Assembly: GCA_014529385.2 (NCBI GenBank)
Contig: CM043953.1
Location: 78,294,872 to 78,358,871 of the forward strand
Length of the DNA: 64,000 nt
From: Adiantum capillus-veneris
Lineage: Eukaryota; Streptophyta; Polypodiopsida; Polypodiales; Pteridaceae
Reading direction: 5' to 3'
Shown here: positions 33,881 through 45,454 of the stretch, piece after piece
Position numbering within the stretch: position 1 is the stretch's first letter
How the letters are laid out: each line of letters opens with the position of its first letter
Program-made: the position numbers and the translations under genes
Notes under the pieces: model-generated
Told to the model about the DNA's origin: nothing
Database searches by the model: none
Seen by the model: the letters and a program-made list of their open reading frames with translations, nothing else

Positions 33881-35388
33881 CAATGTATCTTTTGAGGGGT
33901 GGAAAAAATAATAACAGACACTCCATAGAGTCTTAGACAAACAAGTACTCCAAATATCATAACCATTACACTCATTCAAAAAATTCTTCATAATCTCTAA
34001 TGGGGTTGTTAAATTGACTACTAGTTGGTTAGTGTCCTCGTTGTAGCTATATAGTTTGTAGATATTGCAAGTGGCAATATAAGGTTCACATTTGAACAAA
34101 AGACTGAACGAGAAAATGGTAAGTTGACTATAACTAATTCTTGCTAGGTTTGGCATAAGATTTGCATACTAAACAATTTTCTTTTCTCACTACGCCCTTC
34201 CAACTGGTCATTCAATACAATGATTTAAGTCGAAGGGTGAGTGTTAAACATCAAGAAAACCAAGGCATGTTTATAGGGTGGCAAGAACCAAAAGGTCAAT
34301 GAGATCCAAGAATGGTGAGGGTGTTGAACTAAGCATAGGTCCTAAAGATAGATCAAGTGCAAGTGTGTAAGTAAACTAGATGGTTGAGACCTGTCAAGCG
34401 TGACAGCACAACATACAGAAATGCGCCAAGGTTGGCCTCAAATTACAAGTAGCTAGGAATCCGCAGCTTGCGCTCAAGGGTGCTCATAAGAAGGAAAAGT
34501 CGCACAGGACAAGCTGTTAAGTGCGAATGGAGGACATTCCAAAGGCTCCTCAAGGGCAATGTCTCATGGATCATTTTAAAAGTTCTAGAAAGGCACAGGT
34601 TTTCCTATATACGCAACGGTTGGGTGGAGTGTTACACACGTAGTGCTCTTGTTCTCATTCCCTCTCTACTTCTCTAAGATCAAGGGGAGTTTAAGAGTTC
34701 GCAATTGTCGTGAGAGCGAGCATGTCTCACATCACTCATCCAAGTCAACACCTCCCCATCAATCATGTCATCATAGAATCACGAGTTGATGGGACCATGG
34801 AGTTACACCATGCTGTGCAAAGGGCAAACAGTAACACACATGATTAAAACCTGCTTTTGTGGTGCTTGCTCAAGACGATCCACTTCACTCTACCTCTGCA
34901 ACCACTTGCAAGGTTAAATAGCGAAGTATGATAGTACCCAAGTTATGTGTTAAAAGAGTACTCAACAAGAACTCTGCACCACACACACACACACACACTC
35001 ACACATTAGGCAGCCATGCTGGTCCTTTTCCATGCTTAGCAAAGAGCATTCAACAACTCGAGAGTGATTGAACTTTGTCTATAAGAGGAGATCCCTTATC
35101 AGTGTAGCCACAATCAGCGTCTTCGGTGACCAATAACGAAACCGGCAAAACTATCCTACTAATTACATCAAACAAATTTAAGACCACATTCAAGGCAAAT
35201 GTATAAAGAAAACAATTTAACTTCAAGATTCTAAGAGTTCTGCTTTGATAACCATGATAGATCCCTTGGGGCTGCACAAGTTGAAGTGATTTTCTAGCCT
35301 ACCTCAAAAGTTTGGGCCACTCAAACCCGGAATTAAACAAAAAAAAAGCTCATTAATGCGACAAAGCTCCAGAGTGCAGCATTATCCT
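33881..35388. other. 3' flank of RPS16, no gene seen
   Basis: No frame with recognisable content. A short (CA)n lies at about 34981-34999. The part nearest 35388 should contain the RPS16 3' UTR and poly(A) site, which I cannot place. Confidence 0.5.
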
Positions 35389-38300
35389 TTACTCCACAAT
35401 GTTGGCAATGCCCTCTTCATCAGAGTCGTTATCCTCCTCTTCATTGTCAAGAACACCAACCAGGCCAGCGCCTTCACTCAAGCTGCCCTTCTTAGGCATG
35501 CGAGGAAGGGGTGGCCTGGGAAGTAACCCGGCTATAAAAAAGATACGCCTTACAACATCTGATGGTTGCGCTCCCACCGACAACCAGTACCTGCAGACAA
35601 ACATTCCATGGTCAGAAACCAAGATATGACTTTATCACCGATGGCCACAAAAATATACAATATTTCCGAACTATTTTAAAAATAGTAAGTTCTTACTTTG
35701 CTCTTTCGAAGTTCAGTGCAATCCTCTTGTGACCATCCTTCCCTGAAATTCAACGAACCATTATGACAAAAATTAGACAACAAACATGCATTTGCATCAT
35801 CAATAGGTACACAAAAATATAGTAATGCGCACATGAGTACAACAACATACATTTATACAACTATCTCTCCGCATGTGAATTTACAACACTGACATTCTAG
35901 AGTCTATACCCTGGCAAAAGTTTCATAGATGAAAAAATGCCAGCTTAGGGCTCAACCATGAGCACAATAATTTTTTACTCAAGTGACTGCTTGTAGACCA
36001 AGAATATTATCTTGCACACAGAGGAAAGACAGGTCCAATCAGGTAACCATCGAAGAAAAGCATGGCCCTCTAGGCTCGCAAGTCCAAACTCTCTTGCTCA
36101 AACCTTCCCCAAGGTCTCCAACACCCATTCATATAGCTTGAATTGTAATCCCTCCTCCATCCTCACGAAGTCTAAATCTCAATCTCTAGAATCTAGTCTC
36201 TTGCATTGAAAGATTCCTCTCCTTTCAAGGCTTCTCCGTCCTCCCTCTCCTTCCATCATCATGGTCTCTTTTGCTTAGGCCGTCGATAGAGAAGGGTTAG
36301 GACTTCGGCGCCAAAATGCAACATTACCAAACAAGTTGTCACTATAAAATCCTTTGTAGAAGCCTGTAGGGTCACCAAGACGTCCTCAACCTTCCTGCTC
36401 TAGAACCATGCAGGAGATAAAAAGACCACATGCATGTGGAAAAAAGCACTTTGTATGTGGTGTAATGTCACGTGCCCACTTCACTTGCGCTACGTGGACA
36501 TGCTTCTGCTACACTCTAGCATTGTCTTAGCTGAGGACCTAGCCTAGCACTTTGTGAGCCTCTAGCAAGATGTGCATGCCCAAGCCGGTCATAGTTGCAT
36601 ACCCTCTCTTGCACAATACAGTCAATTCAGCATGAAGGCTTTAAATTTTAATAGCGTGTGAACAACCTCTAAGAGGCTCACTTAATAATAAGCGAACTTA
36701 GGCAATCTTAATGAGATCGTGGAATTGGCCTGATCGTAGAAAACTGCCAACTCAGCCTTACGCTCGCATAAAGGCAGTCCTTGGGCGTGCGAAGAAAAGG
36801 GGAGAAGGGAACTGGAGTACCCAGCGATCAGCACCAGTAGTACCCAGCGTTTTCAGTTTTCCAGCGTTTCAGTTTCAGCCATCGTTTTAGCTCAGATTCG
36901 GCCGGCGTTTCAGTTTTCAGCTTTAGCCTCATCGCATCAGCCTTGTCAGTTTTCCAGCGTTTCAGTTTCAGCCATCATTTTAGCTCAGATTCAGCCAGCG
37001 TTTCGGTTTTCAGCTTTAGGCTTATCGCATCAGCCTTTTCAGTTTCAGCCATCGCCGCCATGGCGATAGCAAAATAGCCCGCCTTGTCGTCGTCGTCGTC
37101 GACACAATACCCCAGTACCCACAGTACCAAGTGCCAAGTACCCAATACCTTCAATACCCATCAGTACCTTCGATACCTACAATACCCCTCAGCATCCACA
37201 GAAGCATCCTCAGCAGAACCAAGCATCAATAGCATCAAGTACCCCTCAGCATCAGTAGCCTCAAGTACCCATTAGCATCTCAGCATTTAGTCATTGTATG
37301 AGCATTGTGCAAGAAATAAATGCTTTGGCATCAGAGCAAGGGGGCCGAGCAAGGGTTTGGGACCCGACATTCGGAGTCGTCTCTTTTCTTTCTCTCTTGT
37401 GTCTCTCTCTTTCATTCAGTTCAGTTCAATTCTTTCAAGTGAAATGTCCCTTGTGTTTGTGCAGAGTACTAGATCCGAGCTAAATCCTTGAACACTTCCG
37501 CTGCACTTGACATTGGTATCGAATCTCTGTGCTTTGGCTTCGCGAACTCAAGGGAAGAGCGGTGAACCACCAAGAACCCAAGAACCCAAAGAACCTCTCC
37601 CAGTTTTCCCCCCTTAAGAAATCTTCGTGCCCCGATCTCGGACCTAATAAGCGACTCCCACCCTTAGTCCATCGTGCATCGGGTGCGCTCCCGTCTTCAT
37701 CACGATACACGAAAATCCAGATCTTAGTACCAAGATCTACTTGCCTCCTATGCGGGTATGGAAGGAGTTGGAGAAAGGATCCCTAACCCTCTTCTGCATT
37801 CGCATTCGCATTCGCATTCACATGTAGCGTGCACCCACTTCCGTCGACAAGCAACCATTGGAAATACCTCCGAGTACCCTTACCTTTTAGCTTCACCCAC
37901 AATGTTTTCACGACACGACTATTCGAGTGGTAGCACTTGCTCGCAAGGCAGAGTCAACACCAAGGCTGGTATTCTGCGACAGTACTAAGGCTATCTAGTA
38001 ACTCGTATGGTCGGTGTTTACATCCGCAGTATCCACAAGTTTGGAGGAGTTTTCATCGGCTTATGCATCCACAAGCATCATAAGCATTCAACATCAAAAG
38101 TACAAGAAGTATTCACAGATACAAGTTCGGCAGTTGTGCCTCACCTTTAACAGGGGGGGATGTCACGTGCGCATTTCACCTGCGCTACATGGACATGCTT
38201 CTGCTACAGTCTAGCATCATTCTTAGCTTACGACCTAGCCTAGCACTTTGTGAGCCTCTAACAGGACGTGCATGCCAAGGCTAGTCATAGTTGCATACCC

Positions 38301-41300
38301 TCTCTTGCACAGTACAATCAGTTCAGCATATAGGCTTTAATAGCGCGTGTGAACAATCCCTTAGAGACTCACTTAATAATAAGTGAACTTCGGCAATTTT
38401 AATGAGATCGTGGAATTGGCCCGATCGTAGAAAACTGCCGACTTAGCCTTACGCTCGCATAAAGCATAGTTACCCGGAACGAGAACGGGGAACGGGAACG
38501 GGAGGGTCCGAAACGGGACGGCAACGGGGAGGAGGAGGGCCCGGAATGGGAATGGGTCCGGAACGGTCGACTAAAGTAAGGCTTGAATTACCTCCATTCG
38601 GCTTAGTCCCAAATCGACTCCTAAACAACCCCAAAATTGTCCCCAAATCTGCTCCCAATACGTCCCTAAAACAACCCCAAATCTGCCCCCAAATGACTAC
38701 TTTTTTGCCCCCAAATGCCTACTTTTGCCCGTTCCGCCATTCCACCTCACGTTCCGCCCTGTTCCCCCCCCCGTTCCGGAACATCGTTCCGGTTACGCCC
38801 TGTTCCGGAACGGTGTTCCGCTCCCGACTCCATTTCGGGAACGCGACTCGTCCGGAACGCCATTTCGGAACGTTTGGGCTGCGTTCCGCCCGTCCCCTGT
38901 TACACTGGCATAAAGGCAGCCCTTGAGCGTGCAAAGAAAAGGGGAGAAGGGATCTGCAATACCCACCAATCAGCACCAGTAGTCCCCAGCATTTTCAGTT
39001 TTCCAGCGTTTCACTTTCAGCCATTGTTTTCGCTCAGATTCATAGCGTTTCAGATTTCAGTTTTCAGCTTTTAGCCTCGTCGTATCAACGTTTTCAGTTT
39101 CAGCCATCGCTGCCTCATCGTCGTCGACACAGTACCCCAGTACCTTCAGTACCCGCAGCACCAAGTACCAAGCACCCATCTGGCATCGTTACCTTCAGTA
39201 CCCCACAGTACCCCTCAGTACCTTCAATACCCGCAGTACCCCAGTACCCCTCAGCATCCACGACAACATCCATCAGTTTCTCAGCAGTACAAGCATCAGT
39301 AGCATCAAGTACCCCTCAGCATCAGTAGCCTCAAGAACCCATTAGCATCCCTGGGAATGTCGGAATCCCATATGCCATGAGCATGGCCATATCTCGTGTG
39401 AACTCCTCTGATGAGTGCATAGGTGTATCCATAGCAAACCACGAGTCATCACCCCCTCTGGAGTGCGCAAACGCCGAATGATGGCTGGAATGAATGGATC
39501 TCCAAAGGAACATACGCCCGTAGATGATCAAGCCGATGTCAAAGATACCGTGTACTGCAGCAGTCATTGAGAGACCACATGGACCACCACCGGATGGTGT
39601 CATGGCAGGAGGTAAATTCATCCTCTGTGAAAAACACAAGCCAAGTGTCTGCTGTCCACCCAAAAACTCAACTGCAAGGTGATGAAACGCTGCTGTCCAG
39701 CGATTTTCAGCATGTTCCTACGCTCCCAACAGTGTCCGGAGTGGTGCAGAGGAGTATGGGGAGGGTGGGGAATCAATGTCACAACCCCAAGAGGGCTGAA
39801 AACAGAGAAAAACAATGAGTGTATATGGCTGAAATCTGATGATTTGAAGAGGAACTTTGCGGGCAAGGCACCTGATGCCAAGGTTGGGTAGGTAGTGGCA
39901 AGATCCGGGGTCCACAAGCTGAGCGCTGCCCTCTTGCTGCAAGAACGCAGGTCAATTTGCAGCCCACTTTTGCTGCACTTTTTGGCACCAAAAACCTTTT
40001 GTTTGCTGAATAAACAAAGGCTTGATGGTGCCCAGCAACTTGTAGATACTAGCAGGTGTCAACAACACAAAGTGACCAATAAAACCGCCGAAAATGGGCT
40101 GAAAACCCAAAAACGCAGATGAAGGTCAAAAACGCAAATGGATTTGGAGGGGTTTTTCGTGACAAAGGTGTCCAAAAATGGTAGAGCTGGCAATTAGCAG
40201 GTGATCGTGTCACGTGCACACTTCACTTGCGCAACGTGGACACACTTTTGCCATAGTCTAGCTTAGGACTGATCTATTAAAAAAACCCATTGGACACTCA
40301 ATAGAAGCAGAAGAAGCAGGACACAGAAGGGCAAGCACCTGCAACAGAGCAAGCAGGCACCCACAGGTCCCAGCGTTTTCTCAAGGATCAGCCCAATGTT
40401 TTAAGCCTCCAACAATCAACGTTTTCAGCCACCAGCGTTTTCAGTTTCAGCCCTTAGCCTTGCGAGAACCCGCTCCCACCCGATTGCAGATCCTCGCCAG
40501 ATTCCCCATCTACACCCAGATCAGCCTAGTGTTTTCAGAATTCAGCCAAATCAACCAACGTTTTTGCATTTTAGCATTAGTGCGACTCGGCGGTTGCAGA
40601 TCCAAACCGCAATGCTGCCACAGTAGCAGATCCATAGCAGAACATCTAGCGTTTTCAGTTTTCAGCATTGACGCTGTCGTCGTCAACACCATCGTCAACA
40701 TCATTGTCGTTGTTGTCGTCGACATCATCGTTGTCGACATAGACCAGTAGTACCCGTCATCGACATCATTGTCTTCGACATAGATCCCGTCGTCGACATC
40801 ACCGTCTCCGACACAGAACCGTCGTCGACAAAGACCCTTAGTACCTCGTCGTTGACTTCATCTTCTTCAACATAGACCTCGTTGTCAACCTCCCCGTCTT
40901 CGACATAGAACCCACAAAACCCGTCGTCGACATCATCGTCTTCGACATAGACCCCTTCAGTACCTCAGTAGCATCAATACCCTTCAGCATCAGCATCATT
41001 GTAGTAGCATTTGTGCAAGAATAAAGAAAGTACTTGCTTTGGCAACAGAGCAAGGGGACCCTTGGAGGTTGGGACCCGACATCCCTGTGTCGTCTCTTTT
41101 CTCTCTCTCGTTTCTTTCAGTTCAGTTCTTTCAAGTGAAGTAAAGTGTCCCTTGTGTTTGTGTGCGGAGCACTAGATCCGAGCAAAATCCTTATTCTCTT
41201 CCATAGCACTTGATCGATTGCCAAGGAGGAAGAGCAAAAACGCAGGTGGGAAGAAAGATTCCCGCGACAGAAACGCTCCCATTCCTTCGCTTTCCTGGCT

Positions 41301-42271
41301 GATGCAAAAACGTTGGTAGATCTAGCTCCAATTTGCAAAACGTTGCCTAATCAGTTCAGTTCTTTCAAGTGAAGTAAAGTGTCCCTTGTGTTTGTGTGCG
41401 GAGCACTAGATCCGAGCAAAATCCTTATTCTCTTCCATAGCACCTGATCGATCGCCAAGGTGGAAGAGCAAAAACGCAGGTGGGAAGAAAGATTCCCGCG
41501 ACAGAAACGCTCCCATTCCTTCGCTTTCCTGGCTGATGCAAAAACGTTGGTAGATCTAGCTCCAATTTGCAAAACGTTGCCTAATCCAGCCATCAGTTAC
41601 TTGAAACACGAAACGGGAACGACGATGGGCGATTCCGCGGAACGGGGCAATGGGGAGGGGTCCGGAACGGGAACGGCACGGAACGGGAGGCATAAAGACA
41701 CCCAAATAATGCAATTTCAAGCTCTGTGTGATTGAATAGAAGTAGTATCAGAGTCCTTTGACTCTTAACACTCACAAAACACTTGATTTGAAGACCATTC
41801 AGTCTTACTATGGCAAACGTGTGTCGTGTAGACTTGAAAGCTTGACAGGGGAAGAGAGGGAAGGGGCGAGAGAGAGAGCTTGAAAGTTGAGAGAGAGGGA
41901 GAGAGCTTGAGAGAGAGGGGGAGAGCTTTTAGCCTTGTAGACTCTAGAGTCTAGACTTGAAAGCTTGAAAGAGGCTAGAGCTTGAGAGTCGAGACTCGAG
42001 AGGGTAGAGCTTTGGCCCTTAAGAGCTTGTGTGCATTGTGAAGGTAAGGGGTGGGGAAGGGACATTTAACAAGGGGAAGGCTCACAAGACAAATCAACAA
42101 AATCCTAAAATCTGCCCATTCCCAGCCATTCCGGGCCTGTTGTTCCGGTACCAAAAGTCTTTGCGGAACGTCTGGCCTTGGGAGAAGAACCTGATGCGAT
42201 GTAGCGCCTCAGAATAGGCAAAGCCTGAAGCTCTAGCCTCTAATACCATGTGAGTGCGTGTGCGGAAGCGT

Positions 42272-42328
<57 letters not shown>

Positions 42329-45300
42329 ACAAACGCAAGATGTAGGGAGGGGGCAATCAACCCCCCCATGACTACTATGAGCAGAAGATCCTCAGTACAA
42401 TCAATATGATGGAAGTGGGTACCCCCTTGGACCTATAAATAGGTGCCCAAGAGTAGGTAGGGCAAGGCTCCCCACAACCCAACAAAAAAATGATATATAG
42501 AAATATATGTGGGCGCCCGGCCCGGAGTGGGCGGCCGGACAGTGATGCAGTCTAAATCCATATGCAAAGGGTGGCCAACCCGAAGGCACACTGGCAATAC
42601 ATGCATGTCCTAGACCTGTGAAGCAGTAGAGTGGTGTAAATCTAAAATCTTTCCATCGCGAAAATTCAGCACCAAAAACTTACACAAATCACCAATCCCA
42701 TTTGAAAGCACATCATGACTCTGATACCATATCAAAATTGCAACGGAAAAGGGTGAATTGAATGATGGTCTCGCCTGCAACCGCAAGCAAACCTCCTCTC
42801 GTGACCGAGTAGCCAATGGATCTCGAACCTATCACAACAGATCTCCTCAAAAACATCCTCCAATCGTGTACTGCCCACTGAACAAGCACAGGTAGCCAAC
42901 CTACAAGTTGATCTGCAAACGAGGGGTGTTGGGCAAACAAGAGAGGAAGCGCTTAAGAGAGTATAAGATCGCTAGCAAAACGTTGTAGAGAGAGAAAACG
43001 CTAGAGGGTGGCAGCCAAACACAGAAACGCTAGAGAGAGAAAATGCAGGAGAGAGAGTGTGTGTTGGTCCAAATGCTGGCAAGCTTTGCTAGTCATTGAT
43101 ATGCTAAAACACAACGGGGGATGCCTGCAAATATAGGCAAGTCAAAAATATGCCCCACCCACGTATAAAACCCCATGACCCAAACATATATACCAAGGCC
43201 ACAAAAATGTGTGAAGTCACTCAAAGTGACATACTCCCACATTTAGGAGGGGATATGCCCCCAGAAACCCTAGGAATAGGGGTCTCACATCATGCACACT
43301 TACCGGGTAAGCCATAGTTGACACGTACGGTCACGTACGACGGGTACACGTACGAAGACGTGCGGTACTAATCGAACTAAAAAAAATTAGACGTACGGTG
43401 ACGTAATGTACGATGCAAAAAAAAATCATGCGTCTTACACATGATAGATAATATGAGTCATGACATCGACCTTAGTACTTAGTACCAGGGCTAGAAACAA
43501 ACATTTTTCCTAACCGATCAAAATAAGGGAAAACTTGAGTTTTCAGGTCAAAATTTGAAGCTTTTGCCGGTAATTACACTAAAACTTGTGTAAATTTGCC
43601 GGTTTTCTTAGAGGCAAGCTCAAAATCTAACCGTGATTTTATAATTTCAACCGGTTAAAATACACTAGACCCCGGCTTTTTTCTAACACTGCTTAGTACT
43701 AAATACTTGTAACTTAAGTCTTACAAGTTAGAACATGAAAGATCTGTCCATGGACATTGGAAACGGCAATGTCCGAAGAAAGAAGAATCATGATCTCCAA
43801 AGTGGTGGCGGCCATAGTAGATCCGCTACCCAAGCCTCGTCGCACATAGGTCATGGTGGTTTGAGCCAATGCAGCCATTGGGCTCTTGTTCAAATGCAGT
43901 CGAGATGCAAAACATTCCCACACCAAAAATCGCCCCGCAAAAAAAACAAAACAAAACAAAAACAAAAAGAAAAAACGACGACTCATGTACGTAACGTACA
44001 AGTCGTACGGAACGTACGGAACGTCCCGTACGTCAAACGTGGACAACCCTGGGGTAAGCAATACAATGGAATGCACTACCGAGAATTTATGTCTACCTTA
44101 GGTAGAGCTGGGCACAGCAACAAAACAACCCACCTCCCTAATCTGCTCCTGGGAGATATTCTGCTCCTGGGAGATATTCCGAGAGATACTAGAGCCACCA
44201 CCAGACAAGAATCTGAAACTCTAACAAAAAACCCATGTCAAATAAATGGAAATATTAAGGGTCAAAACCATAAAAATAAAATAGGGCGCCCAACAAGAAG
44301 GCCACAAGTGGCACATCGGACAAAATCTCACAAAATCCCCTATGATGCCTAAACTGTAGAAAACCCTCACAAGGCTGGGCACAACCATAAAGAAGCCCTC
44401 ACTCACAAGATCTCGATGGGAAAACCAAGAGATGACCGCCAAAACTCTAGCAGTTTGGTATTCTATTGCCTCTTTTCTACTAAGCTTGTTTCACTCACAA
44501 GCAATAAGAGAGAGAAAAGACCAAAACCAAAACTCTAGCAGTTTGGTATTCTATTGCCTCTTTTCTACTAAGCTTGTTTCACTCACAAGCAATAAGAGAG
44601 AGAAAAGACCAAAACCATCTATGATTCTACCCTTCCACACAAACTCTTAAGGTAGCTCCTCAACTCTTTCAACTAGACTAAGCTCGGTTTGTTATCACCT
44701 CTTCTCTATCTTCCACCCTACGTTCTACTTCTTCAAACTTAGTCAACTTTGATTACAGTTTATTGTGATAAAGCCTATCTGTAGACTGAAGGACCTTTTA
44801 AAGAAATTGGTTTGTTACGACCTTTTCTCTATCCTCCACCCTCTATTCTACTTCTTTAAACTTAGTCAAGACACGACACTTTTTTATTTCATAATGCCTA
44901 CATGATGAATGATGTGTCCCTTGAACGGCCCATCGTGCCTTGCACAAGATATGGTGCCATGATTTTATCGTCTCTTTGAGCCCACCACAAGCTCACTTAA
45001 ACTTTATAAGCCTCACTTACTTTAAGCTGAGTTTCGCTAGCAAGAGGGCATGCGACAAAAAGGGTTATTCCTCATAGCAAAGCACCACCTCAAAATAACC
45101 CTGATCTCCTTCTAGCAAAGCACATCCTCAAATAACCCACGTGAAGAAAGCCCAAGTCCACAACTAGCCATGGCAACAAGGAGCTAGCAACAACACTAAT
45201 CAATACATCCAACAATCCACATCTAACCTCTGTTGTTTTCTGCATTAAGTGAGGCTTTTCAGTGCTACCAGCACATAGTGGAGCAAGTTGCACGGCCCAT

Positions 45301-45403
45301 GAAGCTAACTGTTCGGTGCTTCTCTGAGTCATCCATGCAAACTTATAGAAAACTTTGCTTTGCAAGCACAGTGCAACTCCAAATACTTGGCTGTAGCTAC
45401 CTC

Positions 45404-45454
<51 letters not shown>

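Larger units (their letters stand above)
36466..39349 (+). mobile_element. LTR-R1: non-coding LTR retrotransposon in RPS16 intron
   Basis: The 5' LTR (36466-37512) starts TGTCACGTG and ends CACTTGACA. A primer-site-like TGGTATCGAAT follows at 37514. A 648-bp interior without protein coding leads to a purine tract (AACAGGGGGGGA, 38149-38160) and a second LTR starting at 38161. That LTR carries a MITE and is cut off at about 39349, at a point matching 37285 in the first. Lack of gag and pol makes it a TRIM/LARD-type element dependent on others. Confidence 0.82.

Noticed and set aside
38546-39074. Pro/Arg-rich ORFs in the GGAACG MITE
   Set aside because: GC-rich repeats give open frames on both strands; there is no domain and the MITE is non-coding.
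41117-41593. Two almost identical minus-strand ORFs (41117-41338, 41351-41593)
   Set aside because: They are products of the tandem duplication; their content is LTR-end sequence with no known domain.
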